64,000 bases of DNA from Morchella semilibera (Eukaryota; Ascomycota; Pezizomycetes; Pezizales; Morchellaceae). The position numbers were made by a program, and so were the translations under genes. The stretch is from contig WBVU01000004.1 in assembly GCA_009192285.1 (NCBI GenBank), positions 806,001 through 870,000 of the forward strand, written 5' to 3'. The notes beneath the pieces are model-generated. The model saw only the letters and a program-made list of their open reading frames with translations. It searched no databases and was not told the origin of the DNA. This document shows positions 22,535 to 35,052 of this stretch, piece by piece (the first letter of the stretch is position 1; every line of letters starts with the position of its first letter).

Positions 22535-23922
22535 TTAATCTTCAAGAAACTTGGATCCAAATTCCTGTAGTTGCATCCCTCCGTTTTCCAAGAACCCTAA
22601 CCCACCACCAGCTCTAGTGTGAACCCATTCCTTCTCAACCCTGAAAAACGTCCAGACCCACCGCCTAAATACTTCCAAAAGCTCAAGAATGAAGATACCG
22701 CCTTCCATCTCATTTATATGGTCCAAATGAGGACTAAGCTTAAAGCTCCAAGTCGCCCGCAACAGGATATCAACGATGATTGCGCTATAGTAGAACCCTA
22801 CAGCAACAAAGTGACGGTTCGCCCGGAGAGCCCACGGATAATCTCCAGAGGAACGCTTGGACGAAAACAATGTGAGGTCCCAGTCCTTTGTCACGTCCCA
22901 ATAAAAAGAAAAACAAGAATTGAATACAACAGCGCACAACCACATTCTTGAGAGTGTCGATTTCTGGAACATATGCGGCACATCTGGATCATATTCACGT
23001 TGCAGGGCTGAGCAAATGATTACCGGGAAGGCAGAAGCGTATTTTGCGGAATTGTAGAGGTGGACACGGCGCTCAGTGACACCTTTGCGTCGAGCACGGA
23101 CATACTCCGTCAAACACTGTCGCAGCCGTATCATGTACGGCAACGCCATCACACAGGGCACTAGGTACACCCCACCACAAGCACGGTTGGGGGATGTGTT
23201 TGTCGACGAGTGTCCGCTCATGAACATGCAGATACAAATAGCGAAATCTCCGAGAACTTTCGCATATGACGTCAATGCGTCGGCGAGCAGTATATCGGCA
23301 AAGCGTAGGTCGGGATGAATACCGCCGATGAGGATCCGTCGGAGCATTCTACAAATGTAGAGCAAAGAGTATTAGATATTTGCATCACGAAAGATGATCC
23401 AGAACGTGTGTGCGTGGGGGGGGCATAATAAAATCCCAACAGAAAAAGAATCCCAATAGGCCATCACGCGTACCGTAGAAACCTCCACCGTCCCCTTTTA
23501 TGCCAGCCCCCGAATGGCCATAAGAATATACCGACAATCACGGCAAACATCATCAATGGTAAAATCTCCCATGCCTTTACCAACTCTTCATTGCCACCAG
23601 TAATAGTCCAGAAAGCTGCCAAGTTTAACCCAAAAAGCATTGACAGCACAAGTGCGACCTGGTAAACAGAACTGTGCAGTGGTGGTTCATTTGCACTGCG
23701 CGTGTACCGTAGCATCGGCCCAGCCTCGATACGGATGATGCTGAAGTAATGAAGATTTAAGCCAAAAAGCCATATGCCTATCCCGTTGAAAATCCATCAG
23801 CGCAGACAACCGGGGCATAGGCGTGTTCAGGGCAGACCTATGGTGAATATTAGAATAACCCGATAGGGGAGTGGGAGGTGAACGCTCAAAGACTCGGCGG
23901 AGCGTTGAAATTCCTCTTCCAT
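22535..23922 (-). CDS. ERD1: EXS-domain membrane protein, ERD1 family
   Basis: Exons 23922-23838, 23777-23474 and 23348-22535 give 400 aa. The N-terminus HLPLPYRVILIFTIGIWLFG enters membrane segments and LNLHYFSIIRIEAG. The core EXS block includes RRILIGGIHPDLRFADILLA and DALTSYAKVLGDF, then SRMWLCAVVFN, SFYWDVTKDWDL and the C-terminal EVFRRWVWTFFRVEKEW. Yeast Erd1 is a Golgi membrane protein needed for retention of ER-resident proteins and for glycosyltransferase recycling and phosphate recovery. About eight hydrophobic segments are visible. Intron phases restore each motif exactly. Lies head-to-tail with RFA2 on the same strand. Confidence 0.88.
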
Positions 23923-24383
23923 GATGGACGCGAAAAAGATACTGTGATAAGGAGAAAGAGTGACTGAAGTTAAAGGCTGCGTGTGTAGCCCAATAGTGTT
24001 GAAAACACATGTGAATGGTAAAGACAGACAGGTCGGTCGCGTGCTGACGAAACCCCAGAAGCAATGAATATTATTGAAGGACCTATTTAGGGATTCTATC
24101 CCTGCAGGCTGCGGCTCCATAAAGACCCCCGAGAAATACATGTGATATACAAATCTATGGTCTTGGCATGAATCAGATTTCTCAGTAGGTATGTACATGT
24201 GATACAACGTAATTCAAGTTATCTAGCAGAGGTTGAATAGAATATACTCATGGATTTTGAATTGCTTGGTATATGTGTACTACATGTAGTTTACATTAAA
24301 GCATTGCATGCTACCCATAACTCCCGCATCCCATCGTGAGCCCTGAAATTTGGAAAACCGAAACCCCCGAAAATTGCGAAAAT
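23923..24383. other. ERD1 promoter and RFA2 3' flank
   Basis: 461 bp between two tandem minus-strand genes. Contains ACATGTA motifs near 24190 and 24284. No coding content. Confidence 0.45.
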
Positions 24384-25409
24384 TTAAAAATCCATCACAG
24401 CAATATGGTTGTCATCAATAGTAGTATAGGAAATCCCAAGTTCCAGCAACTCTTCGACTCCTTTCAGAACTTGTGGCATTGCCATGCCGCTCTTCTGTGA
24501 GATGAGTTGAACATGAATACCATCCGCGTTTGCCGGTAAAGTTCGAATGGTATCGTAGACCATCCTAGAGGTACTAGATGCATTGGGAGGGAAGTTTCTA
24601 TTACCACCCATACCGCCCATTGCTATATCCTCAGTCTTTACGTTTCCGGATTGCGCATAAGGGGGCGGCGCGCCTCCAGCCCCAGCAGCAAACTGTTCTG
24701 GGGGACCTCGTGTAAAATGCAAATGAATAGCTGCGGCCTCCAAAAGATGGTACTGGACCTCGTTGAAATCCGTAATTGGGTGTATCTGATGAGCACCGAC
24801 ATGGCGTTTGTTATTGAATGGCTTGAGAGCACCGGTAATCCGTACGTATTGATTAGTGGTAAGCTTCGATGAGGCCGAATCCTCGTTATCAGCATCAACC
24901 CACTGCTTCACCTCAATAACACCTGTGCCATCGTCCATTCTGTAGGTGATATTCGTAGTTTGTTCGCTGATGTTACGGATTTGGGCAACAAAGGTGATCT
25001 ATAATGGTTAGATTAGCTCTAGGTGCTGGAGTGTAAGAAACATGGGATGATGTACATGGCTCAACCCTACGTCGTCAACCTTGAAATCCGCACCTGAATG
25101 CAGTTGGACAGCTTCAAGGATCTGCTTGATCGTGACAGGGCGAAGAGTATCTGATGCACGGGCCTTTGAAGCTGTTCCATCAGTTTATGTTGTGAAATAT
25201 ATTTATTACAGTGCCGCTGACCTTTGATGTACTTCCCGGTGTTTGTTGGCTTGCACCCTGTGATCCGCTATAATTGTTCACAAATCCACCGCCACCAGTC
25301 CCACCGCTGTTGTATGTGTTTGAATAGTTATTATCTCCATAACCACCGTAATCTGGGTATGAGATAAGCCTATTTTCAAAGTCTTAGTGGGGAGGAGGAA
25401 CTGACTCAT
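24384..25409 (-). CDS. RFA2: Replication protein A 32-kDa subunit (RPA2)
   Basis: Exons 25409-25406, 25352-25222, 25163-25071 and 24998-24384 give 280 aa. A Gly/Tyr/Asn/Ser-rich N-terminus, the usual phosphorylated tail of RPA32, precedes LRPVTIKQILEAVQ. The OB fold follows: ITFVAQIRNISEQTTNITYR, MDDGTGVIEVKQW and YVRITGALKPFNNKRHVGAH. The C-terminal winged helix includes DGIHVQLISQKSGM and VEELLELGISYTTIDDNHI. It binds ssDNA with Rfa1 and Rfa3 in replication, repair and checkpoint signalling. The 4-nt first exon (ATGA) is inferred from phase; an alternative acceptor at a 32-nt intron gives MSQLISYPDYGG. A cluster of ACGCG sites lies just upstream. Confidence 0.9.
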
Positions 25410-25492
25410 GATTTAAGATTTTGGGATGAAATTTGTGGTATTGAACTTCTAGTGAGCCGTAAAGTTGTAGGCGTGGGGTTGTTTGTTGGCAA

Positions 25493-25513
25493 ACGCGCTT
25501 TACGCGCTCGCGT
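25493..25513. promoter_or_regulatory. Cluster of ACGCG (MCB-like) sites upstream of RFA2
   Basis: Three ACGCG cores in 21 bp: 25493-25497 and 25502-25506 on the plus strand and 25509-25513 on the minus strand, about 85-105 bp upstream of the RFA2 start. ACGCG is the core of the MluI cell-cycle box bound by MBF, which drives G1/S expression of replication genes including RPA in yeast. A further GCGGCGCGA lies near 25612-25620. Regulation here is inferred from motif and context only. Confidence 0.45.
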
Positions 25514-28500
25514 CGTGAGCCAAGAATTAAAGCTCGCACCTGAGCTGTTAGGCAGGGTAACTGTAATTATCCTAGCTAGTGCATTGCAAAGATCAACTGT
25601 ACCTTACTTTTGCGGCGCGATTTAAATCAACGCCACCATGCGTTACTTCGGAAGCACTTTTGGAAAAAAGGGCGAAATAGGAATATCTCCGCGATCAGTG
25701 TCGATAAGCCGGACTTCCCCCCATAACAAAAACTCTTTGGATGGTTGAGACCTTGCGCAAACGGAGCCAGCCCCAAAGTCTGCCAATCAGATAACTGAAA
25801 TATAGAGCTGATATTTCATTGGAAGGGATACTGCTTAGGATGTTTCAAGTTAAAATTTACCGATAGATATTTCTGTGTGAGTGATCAGCCACCAGTTACA
25901 TCAAAAAACACCGCTATCTACATGTACTTACATGTAGGCATTCAGAAATCGATGTATCGGAGCTGGATACAAAACACATCCCTGACCCTGACCAGGAGCG
26001 ATAACAAGTATATTAGACTACATAAGTATGTATGTATACATGTAGCATATTGACAAGTTTTGAAGCCTAATCAACTACACTTTAGGTAGTGTTAAATTGT
26101 TTTTTCTTCGTTCAATTGACCTTTTACTAAGCGCTTAAGTATACGGGCTAGGAATTTGGTTTTAGTACATGTATGAAATGTAGTGAAAATCTAAATAGGA
26201 TACCACACTACATGTATTCACCCTGCTGTAGGTACAACCAATACCAGTTGGCTCGATTGAACAGATGCTAGATTGGCGAATCCGAACTAGCTGAGGCAAC
26301 GCATGCGTACCTACATTATTAAGGCCCTTCAAGGATCCAGGATACTCTAAACTCCATGAACTTCAGTAATCGTTCGATGCAGGATATTGTTCTTATGCAG
26401 TTGGTTTGGTAAGATGGAATCTACCGGCTATTATAAAGTAGATGAAGTACTATACATGGAGTTAAAAGGTTTGATCATGGGGTCATACCGCCGCGGGCAT
26501 CAGAGTTTGAAACAAGATGAATGGTTTATGAAGATTACTCTACTCAGCTGTCACGGGGCTTACGCAAAGTACCAATAAGTCCCACCAGAAAATACATGAC
26601 CAGTCGTTATCATATCGAACCCTATTACTACATGTACCTATCAATAATAATCCCATGTCTTCTAGGGCTCAGAAATCGCCCCCTGAGTCCAACTTAATTA
26701 ATATAATGTGGCATTATCTGTACAATTGGTTGGTTTATGTTATGGCTGGTAGAAAGGCCTTGATAGAGGTATGTAGGATAAATATTCGGACTTGGGTAAT
26801 ATAGAATCGGGAACTTGTGATGCTTGTGTGCTTTAATATAGGAGAGAGGAATGTAGTTGGTAGTAATCGTTGCCCTGGGTGGCCAGGTTCCTTCGGTAGC
26901 CACTAGTAGGGCGGGTTTGAAAGTGCGTATCCGCACAGCTCGATTAATTAGACATTTGACGCCGTCTACAAGCAGCTTGACCCTTTATTGGATAAATATC
27001 CTTGACAATGTTTAGAAAAACGCGCAATCTTTCTGCAAAAGCGATTCGGTATGGGAGCCTGTATCTTGATTCGAGCCGGGGGTCCCTATTGATAGTTTTA
27101 TAGGCACTTTGACCTTCATGACAACCATCCAATACCATTGGCAAGACAAAAATCGCTTCGGAGCTTGTTATAGAGGCTTATGGATCGAATACTCAATTCA
27201 GCACATTCCTATACCTTGAGCTTCCGCTCGCCGGCAATTTAGGGGGTCTTGATAGCGAGATATGGCCAGAGGCCAGTGTTAGCGGCCATTTACGTGAATC
27301 GATTTAGTTATACCGAAATTGGCCAACCAGTTAAGCGGAAATATTTCCCAGATACCATCAGTTTGGTACAGATCCCGCAGAACATGTGAGTTGCGATACT
27401 TACCCACCCTGTCTATGCTGAACAGTTTAGAGCTAGCTAAGGCATTAGCCATCTCTATATATTTGATATTAGATGCTTTACCCTGAGCCAGTGTATACCC
27501 TGCAATTTACTATTGCTAGTATTTCAGGCTCTGCCATTATACCTACAGGCTGTTGACGAATGCGGAGGATAATAAGCCGAATATTGTATACGGGCCCGGG
27601 TACCTCCGAATAGTTAACTACATGTAGTTGACCCAGAACTAAATTAGTGGTAACAGCTGTCGATAGCTGTTCATAAAGACAAGGCCAGGTTTGCCAAGAG
27701 TTCAAGGTGCCCCCACATTCTGGGCGGAGGTTACAGTATCATTTTTTTTTCCTTTTTTCCTTACTAAAGAACGTGCAGTTTTCTGTAAGGGAACAGACGA
27801 GAACAAATTACCACCGCGACGCTTCTGTACTACTATTCCGGAGGCATCAAGGTGGTAAAGAAAGATGGGCTTGGCCAGGACTGATAACGGAAAGTACGTG
27901 TACTCTACACGGCCAGCTCCGAAATGTTCATAGACCAGCCCCCATAGCATACCCAGGGTCCTGGGATTTGACTCTCCTTGGCAATAATAAATCTTAGCTG
28001 CCTGAAGGTTTTCGAGTATGTCGGATGGAGCGAACATGTAATCGCCCGAATATGGTGCTCATAACTTTGCGTGGTCTGTTTGGCTTCTGTTTGAGGCGAA
28101 TAAACCTGCGATAGTAAACGAAAGATGCCCGTTCGCGGGGCATGTTGAATGATTCCCTTTGTGTACGCATAGACCGAGCATGGAGCCCGAGAGGCTCAGC
28201 AAAGACCTCATAAATCGATCGCCCGTCTCCACATATCGTTCCTCTTCAAGACACGGCATCTGCGTGCATGTTTCTCGTACATTGTTTTTACTCTTTGTAC
28301 TTGTACATGTACATACATGTTAGATTCTATTGGGCTCTCATTTCACGGTACTTCTTTCACTCACCCCACTATTATACAGGCGGCCAACACGCTCCCCCAC
28401 TCTGTCAACCTCTCATCTAAGCTGGTCTGTTCAGCAGGTACACGGTGTTTCCATTGTTTCCCCTATTCTATACATTAAGTATACATACGTCGTCTTCAAA

Positions 28501-28599
28501 TGTAAGACTGTTTTGTAGCTAGTATTAGGTCCACCACCGCTCCTGCACAAACCCTCGGTATCTACAGGTGGAGTACAGTACTGTAGGTCTACTCTGAGG

Positions 28600-28821
28600 T
28601 ACTTTAACGCCCGATCGGATATCCCTATGGGCCTGAGTTCAGCTTTAGCGAGGGCTTAGTCAAAAGTTAGTCTAATAAAGACCTCATAGATTTTTTCAAG
28701 CCTTTTTATGTATGATATAAGTATGATTTAAGGAACATATAAGGTTCAAAAAATCTATAAGGTCTTTATTAGACTAACTTTTGACTAAGGCTGATAGGAA
28801 TATCCGATCTGGCGTTAAAGT
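28600..28821. repeat. Long imperfect palindrome (foldback/MITE-like element)
   Basis: The left arm starts TACTTTAACGCCCGATCGGA at 28599 and continues through AGTCAAAAGTTAGTCTAATA to about 28700. The right arm ends at 28821 and is its reverse complement, with a few mismatches. The left arm has about 25 extra bases (28629-28653) absent from the right. The spacer is only about 30-40 AT-rich bases. No coding capacity. The structure would fold into a ~100-bp hairpin. Confidence 0.7.
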
Positions 28822-29721
28822 AGGTACTGCTGGAATGTCTCCATATAAAGAAGCTGACGAATCAGCTATTTCCTTATCTCTTTGTTTTCTCTTTGTGGAC
28901 GTCACTTTTCCTTATGCAGATATTTTCTTTATTTCGTTCCTATAAAGGAAGGACGATATCCACTTTGGATAATAATCATAGAATCAATCAATTCACGACC
29001 CTACTGCCTATTTTGAGCAGTCCATATCCTAATCTATCAGGTACATGCAGTTTATCTTAAAAACTACATGTATCCCTATCCAGGATCGGCTGTCAAACAC
29101 CCCGCCGCTATCCAAGACTCACCCTTGCATGTAGTCTCGTTCCCAGCCCATACGGTGATGTTAGTGGTGGTGGTGGTTGTATAATATAGGTTCTCCGGTA
29201 TTGAACCATACAACCAAAAAACGTCTGGGGGCGAGACTAACAACCAAAAAAAAATATACCGCTGGGGTCTGGGAACGAGACTACCTTGCATGGTACTTTT
29301 TGTTTTTCTCAAGCCTTTTTACACTCCGCACCGACGCCGACGCCATAATCCTGGTGCCCACGTTGACCTTATTTCTAGAGTCCGCTTTATCTCTTCTGGA
29401 TATCCCTTACCTCGTCTAAGACCGTCGCTCTCCACTCGGGCTTTATCCACTCTAACGATATCCCTCTATCACGTACCTTCATACAAAGACAGCCAGGAAT
29501 GAAAAGAGAGAAAGATACAGCCATTATACCCTACTGACCAGCGACTTATAAGGCAATATTGCGATTTACCCCTTCACCGCACGTAGTTTAACTACATAAC
29601 TTATTATATACCACGTTCTCGCCACCACCCGCTATCGCAGCTTCGATCTAAGCTCGAAGGCTCCCGAATTCTTTACTTTTATTATTGAACCTCTCCGGAG
29701 GGAGGTTAGGTGTTTGAAACA

Positions 29722-32700
29722 ATGTCGGCAGGGTGGGTTGTTTCTTTCCTGAAGTTTCAATGCTTCTTTGTTCTTGATCGGTGTACCGCTACTATTTCTA
29801 GTTTGACAAAATGCTGAGAACTAACTACCGTACTCAATAGATCCTTGAAGGAACTCTCAAAGACCTTGAACAATGCATTATCAGTTCCTCTGCCTCTGTA
29901 CCCTCTACCCGATGATGTCTTAAGCGTCATCAATGCCTATCTCAATAAGCACATCGATACAGAAGATCACGATTCCCAGCGTCTTCACGATGAGCTGTTA
30001 GCCTTGCATGAACAGAAGGTCCGGAATAACCCTGATAAGCACGCTGTGTTCCTGGCATGTTTCCGTTCACTCAGGCCAGCTATTATCGGTGTGGAAAGGC
30101 TTCTTAAGTGGTGGGAGATACTTGTAAGGCCAACAATGGACTCTATGGGCCAGGCGAAAGCAGTTGTGGCAGATGCCCGGGCAATAGTGTTAAGCGTTTT
30201 GGCATATGACGACGATGATGATCCAACAATGGAGAAAGCGGCAGCTTCTGCAGTGTTTACGGATAAGCTCTTCGAGGTGTTCCTAGAGAAGACAAAGCTG
30301 CTCTCCCTAGATAGAGGGGCTGGGTATAGAGAAGAACAGAGACAGAGGTTTGTCTGTGCAAACGTTGAGGCAGTATTATTGGCATTTGGGAAAAGACGAC
30401 CTAAGGTTGGTTTGTGCATCCGGTATTGTCAGACACCTTCATCTAATTTTCATTTTTCAATCATAGGTTCTCCTCGAGAAGATCGATGGTTATGTTATCC
30501 AGAAAGAATACAGATTACAGGCTTTAGGGCTGTTATGCAGCTTTGTAAGGCTTCAAGGGCCGCATCTATACCAGATCCTGCAGACACAGTTATTAGATCA
30601 TCTGCTTCAGTGCCTGGAGAATGACACATCTACCACCGTCATATCACTTGCTCTGACAGTATTGATTATGTTTATGCCACATTTATGTAACTCTTTGGCT
30701 TCTTACCTCCCAAGGCTGTTTGTGGTCTACACACGAGTCCTATGCTGGGATAAGTTTGGGGTTGTGCGCCTTGAAGAAACACGATTACCTAGTCACAAGG
30801 ATAATTACTCGAGGACCTCGACCCCTCTGTCCTTTGCCAGGACTGAGAACTCCACTGAAGGTGGGTGGCAAAAGCTGGATTCTTCTTTTGAGACAGCGTC
30901 GTCTACGACACCGGATGTGAGCGATTACTTTACGTTTCTCTATGGATTGTATCCTATAAATTTCTTGACATTTATCCGGGAGCCTTACAAATTTCTAGAG
31001 CGCGCGGATTATAAAGATATTGATCAACTGGATATTGAAGAGGAGACAATAAGACAGCGGACGGAGTTTTATCGGCAACGACATACTCTACATCCAAATT
31101 TCTTAGTGTTGACTGCTGAGACAGAAATCAGTGATCAGACTAGATGGATGAAGGTTGAACCCGCGGACGTAACAGCAGAATGCATTGGTCTTGTTAATAG
31201 TAATCTTCCGATGAGCACCGGCCGCGAAAAGAAGCAGCGGTCGAATGCTATCATTCCAGAGGCATTAATCCCGACTGAGGACATTCCTGATGAGAGTCTT
31301 TTGTCTTCAGACCCCGTAGATGATGATTATTCTCTTAACCAGGATGATTCCTCAACATATAGCTCACGAGTGGGTGAGTCAACAGCTCAACCAAATACGC
31401 ATCATAGTTACTCAGAGGTTCTTGAACTATTCTCACGTCCTCCAGTTGGATTCGGGCGAAAGGAATCTCCGGATCTCCATTCACGAGACAACAAAACCCC
31501 TGATAGCCCAACAATCCCGCCCGTCCTGTCTCCTACTGATGAGGATCGGCTTGACGACATGCTCCGATTACAAGAAACATTGCGATCAAACTTTTCGGAT
31601 TCAAAGACACTTTCAACACACTCATTGAGCCAGCCAAACGGACCTCCACCTACTGGTCACCCTCCTGGGCCACCCCCTGGCTATGGTAGTGTTACAGCAT
31701 CACCTCGTTTGGATGCATATGTCCACTCACTAAGTCATAATACTGTCCCAAGATCACCTGCACTCAGGCCTACTGGTTCAGATACCCAAGGAAATGTGGC
31801 ATTCCTCCAGCGTGAAGTGATGTTATTAAAAAATGACCTCAATTTCGAGCGATATCTTAAACAGCAGCACCTATCACATATTGGTCACTTGCAGAGAAAA
31901 CACATTAAGGAGGCTACTGCCGAAGCCGAAACTCAAAACTTGATCAATACAAATAAAACGTTGAAAGCCAAGTTAGAGGAGGCAAAAAAAGCATATGCAG
32001 CTGCCAGGGTAGAGTCTCTAAAAAGCAAGAATCAAGCAAAGAAATGGGAGGCGGAACTCAGCAGTAGAATACGAGACTTACGTGAGGAGCAGAAAGCATG
32101 GAGGAATGAAGAGGAAACGACAAAAAAAGCGCTAATAGCAGCAAGAGAGGAGGCCGATCACTTGCGAACTCTACTGGGAGAAAGTGAGGCGGAAGGCCTA
32201 GTTTGTCGTCAGAAACTTCAAGCTCTAACCGCAGGCATGGATGAGGTTAATAAACTAAGGACGTTTGTCGACCATCTCTCGAACAAACTCACGGAGTACG
32301 AGGCTCGCTCGGATGAGTTCGAGATGCAGAAGCATAACGAGGAGTCAGCTATGGCACAAGTCAACCAAATGAAGTTGAGGTTGCAAGCTCGAGAACACGA
32401 GAGCCAAAACATAAGACGGTATGTATCTTCTGTTATCCCGTCGATGATTCGAACGATCCTAACACACTTGGCAGTCAATACGATGCCAAAATTCACGAAT
32501 TGGAGTTGAGACTCAACCAACAGCCACATCTCACTTCCTCTCAGAGCCCCCCTGCTATTCAAGGCATGATTGACAATGCACTTTCAGCTGCAAACTCTCG
32601 CTTAGCCTCTCTAAAAAAAGCGCATACTGCGCTTCTCAACAGATATACCGAATTGGAGATTAAGTTCATTGAACTTCAGGCAGCGCATGAGATTGATAAT

Positions 32701-33784
32701 CTTCCCGTGCATCATAACAGTTTAAGTAGCCATCGTCTTTCTCAACAATACAACTATAGCCAACCTGGTGAGTCAGATATTGAAAGGGTCCATTACCAGA
32801 CACCACGTCAACACTATCACTCTGAGGGATCTTTAAGCCCGCATTCAACCAGCTACTCGGAATCGACAAATAGCACTTATTCGGCGACGGGTCAGAACAT
32901 ACATCTTCCATCTCAAACCCAGAGCGCTCCGCCTCCCTCTACAAATCCGCTGTCCCCTGGATACATTTCGCCTGGGGTACATACGACCATAGGCAGCGGA
33001 AGGCTTCCTGAGGATTTAACGAGCACAGAGCAACCACCTGAATTCGCAACAACACCACCCTTAAGGCATAGGCCATCTGTGGTTGATAGTATGGTTTCCA
33101 GTGTTGATAGTCAGAGTATGAGAACTGTCACTTCGACTACGTCTTCAGAAAAGCGGAAAGAAAGAATTAAACCGCAGTCTGAGATTAGAATTCGCGGGAG
33201 AGGTTCGTAAAGTTTTGACTTTTTCAATTTCTTATCTGTGTGGGATCAATTATTGAAGCTGTCCGGTTTTGGCAATGAATGATTGATCTCACTCTAACCA
33301 TTATTATTCACCAAACTCGTTTCTTTCCTTGATTAATACATTTCTTTTTCTTTTTCCTTTTCTTCATTGGTATGGATGTAAACAAAAATGGCCGGGGAAG
33401 CATATGTCAAGAAATAACGTGACTTCTCGCATGACACAACAGCTTATGGGGCCAAGATTTACGTAACCTTCCAGATAGCCTCTTTTCCAAAAGTTACGGC
33501 TGGTCCAAGTGGTTGCTGGCGAGGCTGGTCCATATCTGTTTTTCCCTCAAGATTACTGTTCCCGTTACCTCCTCTTATCTCTCTCGAGCCGCCCTCTTTC
33601 CTAACTCGTCCATTAAACCCCCTTTTGCGGAAATTCTGGATCTAACCACTGATGCATGCATTTAGGAGGCGTTCAAAATATTGGCAAAAAAGAGAAGGAG
33701 AAGAAAGAGAAGAAAGAGAAGAAAGAGAAGAAATTCAACTTTACGACGGGAAGCGGTCTTGCCGGTATTCGAGGATTTGGTTAG
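29722..33784 (+). CDS. TSC1: Hamartin / TSC1 homologue
   Basis: Exons 29722-29732, 29841-30405, 30467-32418, 32475-33202 and 33666-33784 give 1124 aa. The N-terminal helical-repeat domain contains RLLKWWEILVRPTMDSMGQA, LGLLCSFVRLQGPHLYQ and MFMPHLCNSLASYLPRLFVV, then DYFTFLYGLYPINFLTFIRE, all typical of hamartin. A disordered Ser/Pro-rich middle is followed by a long coiled coil (about residues 635-900). A basic KEKK-repeat and the fungal end GSGLAGIRGFG close the protein. TSC1 with TSC2 forms a GAP complex on the GTPase Rheb and restrains TORC1 or amino-acid uptake in fission yeast. The last intron is 463 nt, much longer than others here, but GRG|GVQNIG across it matches the fungal C-terminus. 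The first exon is only 11 nt (M-S-A-G). Confidence 0.9.
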
Positions 33785-35052
33785 ACCCCCACAACAGGTT
33801 GGTGTTATAGAGAGAGACACCTTAAGCCACTCAGAGCATTTAAGGCCAGCTTTACCTCTACTACGTCTTACACCCCTCGTACTTTACTGTCTTGGTTTAC
33901 TTTCGTTTTATTCATTATACATAGGGATTGGTGTGTTTTACAAATAAGTAAATGCAATTGCGCTTAATTTTTTTTCTTCTTTTTTCCCCATCATTTTTCT
34001 TCCCTATCTATTTCTATCCCGGTATATTGCTTTAGGAGTTTCTGGGGGGTTATCATTGTTCTTGTTAATACCTTTTTTCTTTCTTTCCTGGATAATTGCG
34101 TATGAGGGTAGATAATTTAGTGTGTGAGAGACAGAGATCTGAAGCGAATCGAAAGCGCGCGGGGGGAGGAAGGTTTTACGAGATGTAATGAATAAAATAA
34201 CATGGTTAGTTAATACGCAATATTCTAGGCAATCAACATAGACAACTTCCCTGGCCGCTCGGACACCCCCCTCACTCAGATAGTCAATGATGATTGGTAG
34301 AGAAGCCACTTAAACTCCCTTTTTACGTTACTGTCCGAGTGAGGGGCGTGTCCGGGTGACTAGGGAAACCGTATCTCCAAACCCTCACACGTGTGGTATA
34401 AACATCACCTACAGTACCTACATTTACATGTAGCTACATGTATGTTACGTTACCCACAGTCCCCCTACCCTATGATTTAGCGGCGAAGCCTCCCCTCCTT
34501 TTGAAACCCTCATTAAACGAGTGATAATCCGTGCACAGCATCTGTTTTGGAGGCTCTGGCATATGTATACTTTAGAGTACAATTATGGCTAAAGCTATTG
34601 GTTATGATGACTGATATAAGATACTGTAGTGCACTGTTTTTTTTTTGAAAAGTTTTTAGGTGTTGATACTTGAAATTAAGGGATCGCATTCACCCTGACT
34701 GCCTGCGTTTATGGAGTGCAACTCTAATATAGATACACATGTAGGTACAGTATGTGAAATCACTACATAGGACAAATACCGAATTAAACCAAATACCGAA
34801 TACCATAGTGATCCCACGCCTCTTTTTGGTACTGTATCCGTTGACGGGCGTGATGATTTGTGGTCGCGTTTGCTGCATGTATCTTCTCGATTAAGGCGCA
34901 TGGAAGGGTGCCGACGACATCATTGTACCTACTTTTATGCAAGGGGCTTGGCGGTATATATTCTCTAACAGAGCTTCCGTGTTCCAACAGAGCTTGGGGT
35001 GCTCATCTGAAGCTTTAGCCCCTGCCCTCAGTACCACCAAATTCCTGTTTCA
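33785..35052. other. Intergenic region between TSC1 and FIG4
   Basis: TSC1 3' flank and FIG4 promoter. TACATGTAGCTACATGTATG-like palindromes near 34428-34445. No coding content recognised. Confidence 0.5.

Larger units (their letters stand above)
25410..29721. other. 4.3-kb intergenic region
   Basis: RFA2 promoter at the left, TSC1 promoter at the right, and a foldback element at 28600-28821. TACATGTA motifs are dense (for example near 25919, 25930, 26039, 26166, 26632, 27618 and 28305). Short frames such as 26944-27144 and 27702-28037 (minus) have no recognised motif. Confidence 0.5.

Noticed and set aside
27702-28037. 111-codon minus-strand frame
   Set aside because: No motif, no flanking exons that extend it, and a poly-A/T run inside; judged chance.
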